A DNA stretch of 64,000 nucleotides from Trifolium pratense (lineage: Eukaryota > Streptophyta > Magnoliopsida > Fabales > Fabaceae), in contig NC_060063.1 in NCBI RefSeq assembly GCF_020283565.1, positions 43,236,856-43,300,855 on the forward strand, given 5' to 3'. Below, piece by piece: positions 1 through 11,326 of this stretch; the first letter of the stretch is position 1, and every line of letters starts with the position of its first letter. Position numbers and translations under genes: made by a program. The notes below the pieces were generated by a model. That model saw only the letters and a program-made list of their open reading frames with translations. It was not told where the DNA came from and made no database searches.

Positions 1-880
1 GAATGGCACGAAAGCAAAGAAGAATGGACAAGTTTCATAAAATGTGACATCAGCGGAAACAATGTATCGCTGAAGTTGTGGACAAAAATAACGATACCTT
101 TTTTGTATACTTGAGTAGCCCGAAAAAATACATTTGAGAAATTTGGCTGGAAGTTTTTCTTTGCTATGAGTAAGATCATGAAAAAAGCATGCGCAACCAA
201 AGACACAGAGAGGAATGAGGTAGAGATCATGTTACAGCCTGCGAGTTCAAGATAGAGTATGGAAATCGATTCTTGAAGAACATACGAAGGCATTCGGTTG
301 ATTGTGACAAGCTATAAGAAGAGCATCACCACAAAAGCAAAAAGGAACATCGTGGTGAAGTACAAAGGTCTATGCGGTTTCCACTAAATGATGATTCTTT
401 AGTTCAGTGACACCTCTTTGTTGTGGTGCATGAGGACAAGAAGACTGAGAATAATCTCATATGAAGTTAAAAAGGGTTAAAATCGGGATGACAAATATTC
501 ACGGGCATTATCAGTGCATAAAATTTTAATGGAAGTGTCAAACTGATTTTAAATTTCCACATAAAATTCTTGGAATATATGGAAAACTTTTGAACGTTTT
601 TAATTAGAAATACCCAAGTATATCGTCAAAAATCATCAATGAAAGTGACAAAGTAATAGAAACCTAAAGTTGACTTGACATGACTAGGACCCCAAATATA
701 TGAATGAATTAGAGCAAAAGGCGATGCAACAGAAACACTCAAACACGTGCCATCCGTAGTGAAAGATGATATATATAATCCTATAGATTCACTCCCTGCT
801 CCAATTGTCTGTCATGTATGTCGATCCTAGACATAAATAAAATTATCAATAAAAAGAACTGAATAATCAAGGGTACGAGT
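1..880 (-). mobile_element. Ty1-copia retrotransposon relic, integrase region
   Basis: Read on the minus strand, this stretch gives interrupted pieces of a copia polyprotein in the right order. At 740-870 a GAG-pre-integrase-like piece has residues resembling DRQLEQG followed by DYIYHLS. At 590-720 the integrase core start reads IWGPSHVKSTLGFYYFVTF. At 380-480 lies a degraded catalytic-core piece with HAPQQ-like residues. At 1-180 the integrase C-terminus reads KCIFSGYSS-like and YIVSADVTFYET-like. Several frame changes and stops make it a dead copy. The reverse transcriptase would lie to the left, outside the window. No LTR is visible here. The family call rests on the ordered integrase motifs and is firm; the lineage is not determined. 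Confidence 0.82.
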
Positions 881-1183
881 GAGATTGTTAACATATATTT
901 AGAGCCAAATGGTTACAACTTTATTAAAAATGATATCACTATTTTTTTTTGTAAATCACTTACTTTTAAGAGTATTGCATCTGTCTGTTATATGTTTTAA
1001 AAAATAAATAAATCATAATTTAAAAAAATAACAGTAAATAAGAAACTATTATGAGTAGTTTTTTAAATAAATAGAGGAAAAAGAAAATAAGTGTCAAAAT
1101 GTGGAGTTATTCCTTAGAAAATAAATACTAAAATATAAATTTTAATATGCCAATTCGTTCCATATATTGTCCTACCTCTATAT
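881..1183. other. AT-rich spacer, nothing recognised
   Basis: About 300 bases of AT-rich sequence between the copia relic and the Mutator-like element. I see no coding frame, RNA gene or bounded repeat. Positions 1174-1183 are the left target-site copy of the next element. Confidence 0.5.
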
Positions 1184-1464
1184 AGAGCTGTCAAAATGGG
1201 CTAGCCCGAATGGGCCGGCCCGTCAAGCCCGATTTTTTTCCGGGCTCGGAACTTGAAAATCCTAGCCCAAATTATTTCCGGGCTTTTTAGCCCGGCCCGA
1301 CAAAGCCCGATTAAAATATGAGCTAGCCCGAATGGGCGGCGGGCGGGCCGCAAGCCCGAAAAAATTAAAATTAAAAAAATAAAATAAAATATAAATATAA
1401 ATAATTTGTTTTGAATGATTTGAAATTAGTTTGTAATATAAATTATAAAACACCGTCCGCTACT

Positions 1465-1995
1465 TAAGTAGCAGATGAGTAAAAATAGGGCACCCAAGAA
1501 ACTCGTAGGTAGCGGATGAGTAAAAATAGGACGTGCGAGAAACTCGTACGTAGTGGATGAATAAAAATAGGGCACGCGAGAAACTCGTACGTAGCGGACG
1601 AGTAAAAATAGGGTGCCCGAGAAAGTCGTAGGTAGCGGATGAGTAAAAATATGACACACGAGAAACTCGTAAGTAGCGGATGCGTAAAAATAGGGCGCGA
1701 GAAACTCGTAGGTTGTGGATGAGTAAAAATAGGGCGCGCGAGAAACTCGTACGTAGGGGATGAACAAAAATAGGGCGCGCGAGAAACTCGTACGTAGCGG
1801 ATGAGTAAAAATAGGGCGCGCGAGAAAGTCGTAGGTAGCGGATGAGTAAAAATATGACGCGCGAGAAACTCGTAGGTAGTGGATGAGTAAAAATAGGGCG
1901 CGCGAGAAACTCGTAGATAGGGGATGAGTAAAAATACGGCGCGCGAGAATTATATATATATAGCGGATGAGTAAAAAATTGGACGCGCGAGAATT
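1465..1995. repeat. 41-bp minisatellite, about 13 units
   Basis: About 13 imperfect units built on GTAGCGGATGAGTAAAAAT followed by a GC-rich GGGCGCGCGAGAAACTCGTA-like half. Units differ by point changes and small indels. Units 4-5 and 9-10 share the same diagnostic changes (AGAAAGTCGTAG, then ATATGAC), which suggests a higher-order period of five units, near 205 bp. Both strands are open in places because the unit length lets repeat peptides run on; these are not genes. Confidence 0.9.
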
Positions 1996-2639
1996 ATTCA
2001 CTACAACACAAATAGGTGTTTAATAGCATTTTTTTTAACTTTTAACGTCGGTTAAAAACGCTATTACTGATACCGCTATTATAGGTCTGGGTGCCTATAA
2101 TAGCGTTTTAAAAGCGCTATCAGATGTGCACCTTTAATAGCGGTTTTACAAAAAAGCGCTGTAGTATGTACCCCCGCGCAAAGAAACAGGCTTATGGAGA
2201 CGGCTTTCGATAGCACGTTTTTATAAAAGCGATGTTATATGTTATTTATAATAGCGCCCGCATTTATAAAACGCTATTATAATTCCTTGTCTGGACCAAC
2301 TTGTAACAGCGCCCCTTTATAAAACGCTATTGTATGTCCTTCCCTTTTTTTTTTTTGACTAATCATGTCCCTTTTATTAAAATTGCTCTTTTTTTACAAT
2401 AAATTGCATTTTTTTGTTTGACAACTTGCTCTTGAACTTTTAAAATAGTACCAATATATATATATATATATAGACTTTCAAAACATATATTATTAATGTA
2501 AAAAACAAAAATAGTGATGTACCACACAAGGCAAACTCTAATAAAATAAAAACTCTTGTAATACATTCATTTCATAAACAATACGAATCCGAGTACAAGA
2601 CAAATCCGAATTGAATAGTACACACACAAAGACCACTAC

Positions 2640-2760
2640 AAAAGAGATATTGTCAAACTTTGGCCATACTTTCTTATGAGAAAATCAATGACAAATTTTA
2701 GTACAAACACAAAGACCACTACAAAAGAGATTGTCAAACTCTAGCCCTACTTTCTTCTAC
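2640..2760 (-). repeat. Direct duplication at the 3' side of the captured gene
   Basis: A block reading ACAAAGACCACTACAAAAGA and continuing through TTGTCAAACT to CTACTTTCTT occurs twice, starting at about 2625 and 2708. The downstream copy (minus-strand sense) overlaps the predicted last codons of the captured gene, so the terminal exon and 3' untranslated part look partly duplicated. Confidence 0.6.
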
Positions 2761-4744
2761 GACCTATCACTTGATGAGAACCACCCACTTCATTGAAAAA
2801 GGAAGGCCTCAAACTACCTGTATAATAAAACATAGTCATTGTATATAATAGATGTACAAGAAATCAAGTACATAGGCATTTGCTAGATAATACATTCTTT
2901 GGTGCATCAGCATGCTCATAATTCATTCTAGTGTTTCAATAGCCCATTTACAAATAATCTTTTTAAGAGGAAAAATAGTATTATGACCTTGGGGACATTA
3001 TGATTATCCCCATTACTCTAAAATTTTAGTGTCACATGTCCAAATTCCTAAGTAGCCATAAAATTTGACATGTGAGTATGTGATAGATAACATATGAGAA
3101 ATTTGATCCTAGGGATAGACAAGAGTCCATAAGAGAGGAAGTAAAATCATAAACACTACCTCACAAGAGACAAGCACAAAGGAACAGAGAGCAGAGGTGA
3201 AACAAAGAAACCTTGATAACACCTTTGTCGGCTTGTGAAGTACAGTACTGCTGCCTCTGACAGCTTGCCTAGAATCACTTCAAAACAAAGAATACCATAA
3301 AAAAGTTTTCATTGTTGTTAAAATTTGGTTCTAACTACGAATCGTATGCCCGATTTTAGTGTCTTGGTCTTATAGTGGCATATATATAAGATTAAAGAAT
3401 CTTACTGGTTTTCAGTTTAACAATAGAATTCATCAATAGAAATAATTAAACTAGACATACAATACATACATACTCAAGTTGTCTCTAAGAAAGTAACCAA
3501 AAAAGTTGTCTCTAAGAAAAAGAGGTAATTACTAGATAATTCTATCTAGTAAAGCATAATTGGAAAGTAACAAGAAAAACGGGTGAGATCATTGATTGTA
3601 GTTATCAAACTAGTAGAACCTACATAACATACTTTAGCTAAACAACTATGGCATCACTGACATGGCCCCAGTCTGAGTTGTTGTTTACCTGAACATTCAG
3701 AAAGCAAGAGAACCAAAATGTTATGAATTAAGACTTGTCAATAGGAGAGAGTTCATACAATGCCAAATATGCTATCTTTGTTGAAAATTGTTCATATTGA
3801 ACAAAAATATACTGGTACTATAATAAAAGGCAAAATATGAAACTTGCTAGTTGAAACTTGGAACATAATACCACGAAACAATATAAATTTAAGTAATTAA
3901 AACTTGTATACGAATGATTTACAAGGTCATGATGAATGTGTCTTTCACAAGTCATTCAAAATAATAGAAGAACAAAATAAGCATACTAAACTTCTAATAT
4001 TATGCAGGACTAGTAATCTGGAACTTCAGAAAAATAGAGAAAGGACACTAATATATAGTGTTTTGAGTTAAAACTTACCTAAGAGTGGCAGATCCATTCC
4101 CAATGTGTGATTTGAGGCATACCTATTATCTTCCTGAATCATTTACAATTGCAGATACATACAAGATTTACCATAAAATAAGTTACATGTGCAAAGTAAG
4201 CTTGGTAGCTTGGTACCTGTATGATTTTTTTAAAGACTTGGTAAATATCACCAGTATATGATCTCCCCACATATGAAAGAACTGAAAAATAAGAATAAAA
4301 CACTGAGAACTAGCAAAACAAAATGAAACTAGTATTGAAGAACTTCAACATTTACACTTTACAGTTATAATTTTAAATTCATTACTAGTTTCACAATTCA
4401 CACTTGAATCTACACTAAACAGAACTCAAACGACTTACACATAGGCATACAATTATGCACCACAATAGCATTTTCAACAAACAAATATCCTACACTAAAT
4501 ACACACACATATATACAAGATTCTTACTTATGATTTAGTATTCACAATAAGTACACTATAAATTAACTAGAAAAAACTGAAAATCCAAATTGAGAACCAC
4601 AATGAAGAGGAAATATAAGCAAAAATTCAAACCCAATAATATAATCAAGTGGAAAATGATGCCTAAAAGATAAACTGTACAAAAGAGCAGTAACAATGAA
4701 AGGAAACAAGAGCAACAAATACCTTCAGTTGGTGCGGTTGAAAC
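2747..4744 (-). pseudogene. Captured multi-exon gene fragment inside the CACTA element (unidentified)
   Basis: Five exon-like blocks on the minus strand join in one open frame with GT..AG borders: 4723-4744 (22 nt, VSTAPTE), 4217-4281 (65 nt, VLSYVGRSYTGDIYQ then VFKKIIQ), 4079-4133 (55 nt, EDNRYASNHTLGMDLPLL), 3223-3268 (46 nt, GKLSEAAVLYFTSRQ), and 2747-2813 (67 nt, SLRPSFFNEVGG through VIGRRRK, then stop). Phases fit at every junction, which is unlikely by chance for four junctions. The 3223 donor (GTGTTA) is weak. I do not recognise the protein; it has no obvious catalytic motif and ends in a basic GRRRK tail. No certain start codon was found upstream. The simplest reading is a host gene piece captured by the element, with introns kept; whether it is transcribed is unknown. 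Confidence 0.55.
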
Positions 4745-6260
4745 CTACAACAGCGAAGAAAGGAATAAGAGGTAGTTTGGTGGACTCAATAACCGTTCTA
4801 ACTGAAAAAGGAAAAAAGAAGAGGTAACGAAAGAGAATAGAAGAGGAAGAATCAATAATTTGGCTCGACCGGAGAGAAAAGATGCATATTGAATTCATAG
4901 TTGTAGCAGCGGTTCCAATCTACCTACCATTTAAAAACGCACAGGAAAAAATGCTCCTTTTCAATCAATCCTATGAGGAAATGCAGAAAATTCTCATCCA
5001 CCAAATTTCAAAGAACTTGAACCTATTAATTTATATATCAAAGCATGTCAAGTTTCCTGTACAATGAAAACAAAGAGAAATCATAATATATCAACTAGAA
5101 ATAGGAGTAAGTTAAATTAAATTCCAGTAGCAGAGGCATCATTATAGGGATTGAAAACATTATAAATTTAGCTTTTTTTACTTAAAATTGAAAATCATCA
5201 CCTATAATGTAACCTACAAATTTATGGAGAAGATGCATTTGAGCAACCCTTCTTATACAAGAACCATTCCAACTGTTCAAACACAACAGCAAGATTAATA
5301 GATTTACACTTTTTCATGTGGCAAAGATGATCAACAATCTATGTCTAAAATCACACAAAGATAGAACAACCTAAGCTAATATATGACAAGAAGATAATGT
5401 AAACATGGATTAAAATTTACAACTTCAATTTCTTCAATACATTCACAAACCACACAACAAGCAAACAAGCAAGTGAGGGTGTTTCAAATTCTTAATCATC
5501 AAACAATTATCTTTAAAAAATGAATTACCTGAAATGAACACACCTCAAAATAAACAATACTAAGCGATTGAAAACAAATAGATGATACCACACTAAAATC
5601 CAAAATCAAATAGTTTGCAACACCTGAAATTTAAGCAATTGAAAAATCAAGGAGGTGGAAAGATTATAGCTTCTGGTCCTTGTCAATTTGCAACATTGAA
5701 CTGAAAGAAGTTAAATTAATTGAAAAATCAAGAAACCAAAGGATCAGACAAGATTAGGGTTTCAAATCAAACTCGTGTATGAGGGCAGAATGTCGTCAGT
5801 GAAGGGGTTGGCAAAAAGCTCCTTTGCGTGATAGTTTCTTTCTTTCTGTCAACGAAAGGCATCGAAGAAGGGGTGAGGGCGACAAATCTGGTGTTCGGGC
5901 GTGGTTGATAGAGGTGTTTTTTTTTTGGTTACATGGTTGATAGAGGTGTTAATAACGAAGAGCAATTTAGGGTTTGAAGGAGAGAAAACGAATGATATAT
6001 GGTTCGATTGTGAGGTGATGGGTCGAAACGACGAACATAGGGTTCAACATAGACGACGAGATCGGTGGACCTTGACAAGGTAAGAAGACATCGATGGAGG
6101 TTCGACGGAGATGAATGACTCTATGTTTATTTTTTAATTTTAATTTTGATATCAATTTGTTTTTTTTATTAACAATAATAAGAGATCTGTTTAAAAAAAA
6201 AACAATAATGAGAGGGTCACAGGTTCGACACCCAGCAACATCATATTTTTTATTTACTAA
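4745..6260 (-). other. CACTA interior upstream of the captured exons
   Basis: This stretch contains no exon I can place. On the minus strand, 5740-5850 has a leader-like look (GAAACCCTAATCTTGTC). A short frame starting at about 4897 (MNSICIFSLRSS) could be a first exon, but its join to 4744 is not convincing. At 6222-6232 GGTTCGACACC matches a tRNA B box, possibly a SINE scrap. Confidence 0.35.
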
Positions 6261-6810
6261 TTTCACATATTATAGCACTTAAATGAAAAACGCTATTGTA
6301 AGACATGATTTTAATAGCGCTTTCTCAAAAACGCTATTATAGAGTATCAGTGTTAGTAGTTTCAATAGCGGGTTTTTCAAAAGCGTTATTATAGGGCCTC
6401 CGTGTTAATCTTTTATAGCTCTTTTTAAATAAGCGCTATTAAATAGGCGCTATTAAAACTAATTTTTGTGGTAGTGATTAATGCTATTTATATGGTTGAA
6501 TTTGAGCACTAGAAGTAAAAAAAAAAATTAAATAAACCGGGCCGGCCCGAAAGCCCGACTACTCGTACCGGGCCGGGCTCGGGCACTAATTTTGGTAGCC
6601 CGTTTTTTTATCCGGGCTTTTTAGCCCGGCCCGACGAAGCCCGAAGCCCGACCGGGCAGGCCCGAAATTGGTCGGGCCGCCCGTTTTGACAGCTCTACCT
6701 CTATATAAGACTAGTTGTTCATACATTGGAACAATGAATTTAGATCAGCGATTGACCCACAAAGAAAAATTAAACATATTAGAGAGAGATGAATGGTTAA
6801 AATTAGGATT

Positions 6811-6993
6811 TAATTTATATACACAGACGGTGTAAAATTACATAGATGGTGTAAAATAACTTTACACCGTCAATTAATATCAACCATGTTTTACGCCACA
6901 TCACCCCACTTTATTGATATGACATGACAAAATGGTGGTTGTTTATTAAACGATCGTGTAAAACTATTTAACATTGTTGGTGCATATCAATTA
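6811..6993. mobile_element. MITE, GACGGTGTAAAAT family, copy 1
   Basis: Imperfect inverted ends: TAATTTATATACACAGACGG at the left, and TAATTGATATGCACCAACAA on the complement of the right end. A second, more diverged copy with the same internal ATCAACTATGTTTT-like block lies at 27129-27281. The target repeat could not be fixed. Confidence 0.6.
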
Positions 6994-8803
6994 ATCTCTT
7001 AAAATTATGACAGAATGGAAAGGATAATAAAGGTTTGAGAGGATCCAAATTTTTGGTGTCCCAAAAGGATACAATCCATGGGTTGTATTTTCCTCTTTTT
7101 TTTTTTTTAACCTTCTGATTCATAGAGAAAAGAAACCTTAACAATTCAAAGTTCGACCGTGAGATAAGTAAAAAGTGCAACATCAAATGAACCATTCTTA
7201 TTCATATATTGGTCCTATGAGATGGGTTGCTATAAATTACTCAACTCATCAACTGATTTGACATGGATCGTTGGACCTTGCAGTCACACTCGCTGTGACT
7301 TGGATCGAACACCAAAATTTTATGATTAATAGGTTATACATAAATTCATTTCTAAATACTAAATAAGATTAAGAGTTATCTTCAATCTTGTGTTTGGGTT
7401 AGAAAATTCTCTCTTAGGAGTTTTGGTTAAACCATTGAGAATATTATGAAGGGGTTTTCCAACTCTCTTCTGCAACATCATTTGATTTTAATTTTTTTTT
7501 TTGCATAAATTGGATATCTTGCGCACGTAATTACAGTGATTAATCCTCGAGTTTTGTGAACCTAAATGGATGATAAACTCTCACTAAATTTTTAACGTTG
7601 TTGCGTGCCCAAACTAAAAATGTCGGTTAAGATAGAAGAAACTTGCGCCATCTTATTTAAACTCTCTTAGATATTATCATTTGATCTTATCTACCTCATA
7701 GGAGTGTTTGTTTATCATTCATTCCCATGTTCATTTTCTTGTCAAATTCACCTTTGTAAGTTTTGAATTCTTTTCTTTATTTTTGATTTGTGATTTTAGG
7801 TTAACTCTTGAAAAATTATTCGGGAAAATTTGATTTCAATCATGAAAAAGAAGTCTTTGTCCATGAACCATTATCTTAGGTTCACATCATTAGGCAACAC
7901 ACATGACATCTCCAAGAAGAGTTGAGCAAACTTTAGTCAAACGGCTTTCAAGCAGTGCCATATCATTAAACATTATATCATTTTATATTTATTATATTAT
8001 ATGGTAATTTCAACCATTAATTTTACTATATAATACAAATTAAATTGATTTATTTATCCGAGTTACTTTATCTATTATCCGCAAAATTTTTTTTACCAAA
8101 CATAAACTTAATTGAAATGAAAACAGGTTCCACTGTATCTTATAGGTCCTACATAAATTTAATCATTGAAATTAGATAGTGTGTTACAAAATATCTAGCC
8201 TAATTCATAACCTACTATGACAATCTTTTGGACGAAGGAGTACAAAACAAAAATAACACCATCACACTCAGTGGATATGGACCCAAGATGATCATGCCAA
8301 TGTAATAATTTAACCATTTCGCAAATACTAAGACCATTAATCAATATTGAAATTTCTGTGAAATTGCAATGGCAACAACCCAGAATATATTGGTATTTTT
8401 TAGTATGACAAGTCTAAGTCTTTTTTAAAACGTAAAAATATATTGGTCAATGGTCTTCCACTTATTCAATTTATTTAACAAATAAAGTTTTATATATTTG
8501 CCAAGAACTTGCTTACTCCGACCGTGACTTTCAAGTTGTTTGGAATACTTTAAACATTAATTGTTAGAAAAAAAGTTGTTATAAAAATAATCTCAAAGGA
8601 ATTGCTTTTGCTTGTAATGTACAAAAAGGAAGCATCATGACTTACCAAAACTTATGCTAACAGAGCAGTAACGACGTTAACTTGCAAGGGAGGTATGTGT
8701 CAATAAGAGAATCAATTAAGGGAGGTCATTGTTATTTATTAAACTAGAGGGGTGTGAGTGAGATCTCAAGGGAGCATTGTAATTTTCCCTATAATTAAAT
8801 ATA
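6994..8803. other. Intergenic, no gene recognised
   Basis: About 1.8 kb of AT-rich sequence with short frames only. No known protein motif, tRNA or bounded transposon was seen. A repeat scrap containing GGGAGGT/AGGGGTGTGAG words at 8640-8790 resembles legume repeat debris but could not be bounded. Confidence 0.5.
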
Positions 8804-9851
8804 ATGTTACACCATTCAATAACATTTTAACAAATATAAATTTTACAAAATTCACCGTTGGATTGAAAGTTTATATTATATAGATTATTTATGTTGAATT
8901 TTATAAAACTCTAAAATCATTTGATATGATTTTGAGATAGATCAATATTAATGGTATTCAATAAAAGTCCATAAACCATTAGAGTCCGTTTGATGCGCAT
9001 GATAGTATAGTGACAAGATAGGATATAAAACAGGATAAGGATAAGATGGGATAACAGCAGGATAACAGTTATGATCAGTTATCATATTTTGTGTTTGGTG
9101 CACACAGGATAACAAACATGATAAATATTATATTTTGTTTTTAATAGCTCATAATAATATGATAAGATATATAACATATTTAAATTACAAAATTACTCTT
9201 GTAAAACAATTGTTGTTTTTTTAAAATTATTTTGTAATACTTTGAATTTTATAAATAAAAAATATAAATAATAGTAATCAAATAACTTTATATAATTTCG
9301 AATAAAAATCATGAGAAAATAATCAAGTTTAATTTTTTATATGAATCATGATCAAATAAATAACTCAATAATATATACATGTTAGATAAGCCAAATAAAT
9401 ATATTATATATCTCATACGTAAATAATAAAACTACTATTGTAAAAGAATTATATTTAATTTTTTATAAAATTTAAATTAATATCCCTATTTGTCAATTTT
9501 TTTAATAATCATTTTATTTTAAAATATTGTTATTTTAGTAAGATTTTGATTTTTTAGAATATATAAATTACAAAATTACCCCTATGAGAAAATAACATAT
9601 ATATTTAAAAATTAATTATTTTATTATTTATATTTTATTAGTTTTATTTTATGTATTTTAAAATATATTTTATAAAATAAGTCAGTAATTTTTTTTTCTT
9701 ATCCTATCTTGCTGGTAACCCAGCTCAAATTCAGGATAAGAATTATAACTAGAGAGACAAAATAGGATAAGCTTCAGGATTAACTTATCATATCCTGTTG
9801 TATCACCAAACACTGGATTGCGGCAGGATATGATACAGGTACAGTTATTGT

Positions 9852-10843
9852 CAGCAGCGGACCTAGGGGTGGGCTGAGGTGGGCCACGGCCCACCCCCAC
9901 CCCCAAAAAATAATTTTTTTTTATATGTACGGTATTAATTTAAATGTATTATTAATGATATTAAGTCACCCGGTATATATATATGTACAAATATTAATGT
10001 AAATATTAATTTATAGTATAGTATTGATGATTATAAGTAATTCGGTACACATATTAGTTCAAGTATTAGTGTAAATGTTAGTTCATAATTAATTGAATTT
10101 ATAATAATAGATAAAATTAGCAATTGAACTAACATATATAAATATGAAATGACATAAAAAAATATGTTTAATTAATATTAAATTTTTCAAGTCCCATATT
10201 TTCACATTTGTTGCAATTTTAGTCCTATCTCAATATTTTTTTATTACTTTTTTGTTGTAAAATTAGCGAATTTTAATGGGAAAAAATTATTAATGATATT
10301 AAGTCACCCGGTATATATATATGTACAAATATTAATGTAAATATTAATTTATAGTATAGTATTGATGATTATAAGTAATTCGGTACACATATTAGTTCAA
10401 GTATTAGTGTAAATGTTAGTTCATAATTAATTGAATTTATAATAATAGATAAAATTAGCAATTGAACTAACATATATAAATATGAAATGACATAAAAAAA
10501 TATGTTTAATTAATATTAAATTTTTCAAGTCCCATATTTTCACATTTGTTGCAATTTTAGTCCTATCTCAATATTTTTTTATTACTTTTTTGTTGTAAAA
10601 TTAGCGAATTTTAATGGGAAAAAATTGTGAATTTTGGTCTCAAATTTGATATTTCATCTTTAGATTCAATGTTGGAGACAATAAATCACCTTTATAGCCA
10701 AAAATCACAATTTTTAGAGTAAAAATATAGTTTGTTGGTACCAAAATTGTAACATGTGAAAATAGAGGAGCAAAAAATTCAATTTGAAAATAGATTGACT
10801 ATTTTTCGGCCCACCCACGATATTTTTTTTGGTTCCGCCACTG
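9852..10843. mobile_element. Tip100-like hAT element, non-autonomous
   Basis: Ends CAGCAGCGGACCTAGGGG and CAGTGGCGGAACC (complement of the right end) match the CAGNGGCGGA-type ends I associate with Tip100-like hAT elements. The flanking 8-bp repeat GTTATTGT is perfect (9844-9851 and 10844-10851). There is no transposase frame. The interior contains a 338-bp tandem duplication. It is related to the element at 35695-36355. Confidence 0.85.
9949..10624. repeat. 338-bp tandem duplication, two apparently identical copies
   Basis: The block starting ATTAATGATATTAAGTCACC at about 9951 recurs at about 10289, a spacing of 338 bp. By eye the two copies match base for base, including homopolymer runs, through TTTTAATGGGAAAAAATT. 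This indicates a very recent duplication inside the hAT element, or an assembly artefact. Confidence 0.88.
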
Positions 10844-11108
10844 GTTATTGTCTCTTATCCTGTGCACCAAACGAGCCCTTAATCTTCATCGGTCTCAATA
10901 ACATATTAAAGGATTTTAGATTTTTGTAAAATTTAATAAGAATGATCTATTTTCAATCCAACAATAAATTTTGTAAAATTTGTATTCGTCACCGGTGTAA
11001 TTTGATCTCTCTATTAAATATATTAAATATTATTGATTAAAATTTTGGAGTGATATGCGTAATCTAAAAGGATATTTAAAAAAGGATCCGAGGAGTATTT
11101 AATTGCAT

Positions 11109-11270
11109 CTTACACACTCTTGTGGAAATTAGTCCTTTAAACATGCCAATGTGATCACGAAGAACCCAAAATTATTACAAGACTACAAGAAATATGCTTT
11201 ATGGAAAGTTAATTGAACCTGAGGTGGGTCGTTGAGTTATAATAGTAGCTTTGTCACTATTATAAATATA
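11109..11270 (+). promoter_or_regulatory. Promoter of the first P450 gene
   Basis: A TATA box ATTATAAATATA lies at 11259-11270, 57 bases before the chosen start codon. Further up, 11141-11190 contains ACATGCCAATGTGATCACGA and a CAAGACTACAAGAAA block, both shared with 15706-15770 upstream of the second P450. The shared block shows the promoter was duplicated with the gene and may hold common control sites. Confidence 0.6.
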
Positions 11271-11326
11271 TGACCCATTCACCTGCAAATACTCATCACA
11301 ATCACAACCCTCCAATTCCAGCGAAG

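Larger units (their letters stand above)
1999..6476. mobile_element. Non-autonomous CACTA (En/Spm-type) element carrying a gene fragment
   Basis: The ends are inverted CACTACAACACAAAT (1999) and CACTACCACAAAAAT (complement of 6462-6476), flanked by a 3-bp target repeat ATT at 1996-1998 and 6477-6479. Both are standard for CACTA elements. Subterminal regions (2025-2340 and 6270-6460) hold many short inverted and direct copies of AATAGCG/CGCTATT words, as expected for transposase-binding repeats. No transposase frame is visible. The interior carries minus-strand exon-like blocks between 2747 and 4744, described separately. It sits inside the Mutator-like element 1184-6696 and so inserted after it. 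Confidence 0.85.
1184..6696. mobile_element. Non-autonomous Mutator-like element, interrupted by a CACTA element
   Basis: The two ends are inverted repeats starting AGAGCTGTCAAAA, followed by GC-rich runs of GGGC/GCCC words at 1199-1350 and 6535-6680. The element is flanked by a direct repeat ACCTCTATAT at 1174-1183 and 6697-6706; because the ends overlap the repeat, the shared block could be counted as up to 13 bp. A target repeat of this size with long inverted ends fits the Mutator superfamily; an hAT origin (8 bp) is less likely. Without the CACTA insertion the element is about 1.0 kb and has no transposase frame. It carries the minisatellite at 1465-1995. Confidence 0.75.
8991..10877. 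mobile_element. PIF/Harbinger-type element, interrupted by an hAT element
   Basis: Ends GAGTCCGTTTGATGCGC (left) and GGGCTCGTTTGGTGCAC (complement of the right end) are flanked by TTA on both sides, the target repeat expected for PIF/Harbinger (TWA). Subterminal runs of AGGATAAG/TTATCCT words appear at both sides. No transposase frame is present. It lies within the MITE 8804-11021 and is itself interrupted at 9852-10843. Confidence 0.7.
8804..11021. mobile_element. Inverted-repeat MITE split by a nested PIF/Harbinger element
   Basis: The left arm (about 8804-8990) and right arm (about 10878-11005) are inverted copies sharing words such as TTTTACAAAATTCACCGTTGG (left, reading to 8863) and the complement of CAACAATAAATTTTGTAAAA (right). 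The same family occurs intact at 27810-28130 and as a half copy near 56270-56410. A 10-bp direct repeat ATTAAATATA flanks it (about 8794 and 11022), but the outermost ends are not clearly symmetrical, so the borders are approximate. Confidence 0.55.

Noticed and set aside
1426..2001. Long open frame on the minus strand with repeated YFYSSATYEFLA-like peptides
   Set aside because: It is the translation of the 41-bp minisatellite, has no homology I recognise, and another frame of the same array is open too.
5967..6266. Minus-strand frame of 99 codons at the right end of the CACTA element
   Set aside because: The CRTCDP-like residues come from a tRNA-B-box-like repeat scrap; there is no protein family match.
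11270..11326. In-frame upstream ATG extending the first P450 by 19 residues
   Set aside because: It overlaps the TATA box, the extension is not hydrophobic, and the paralogue starts at the position equivalent to 11327.
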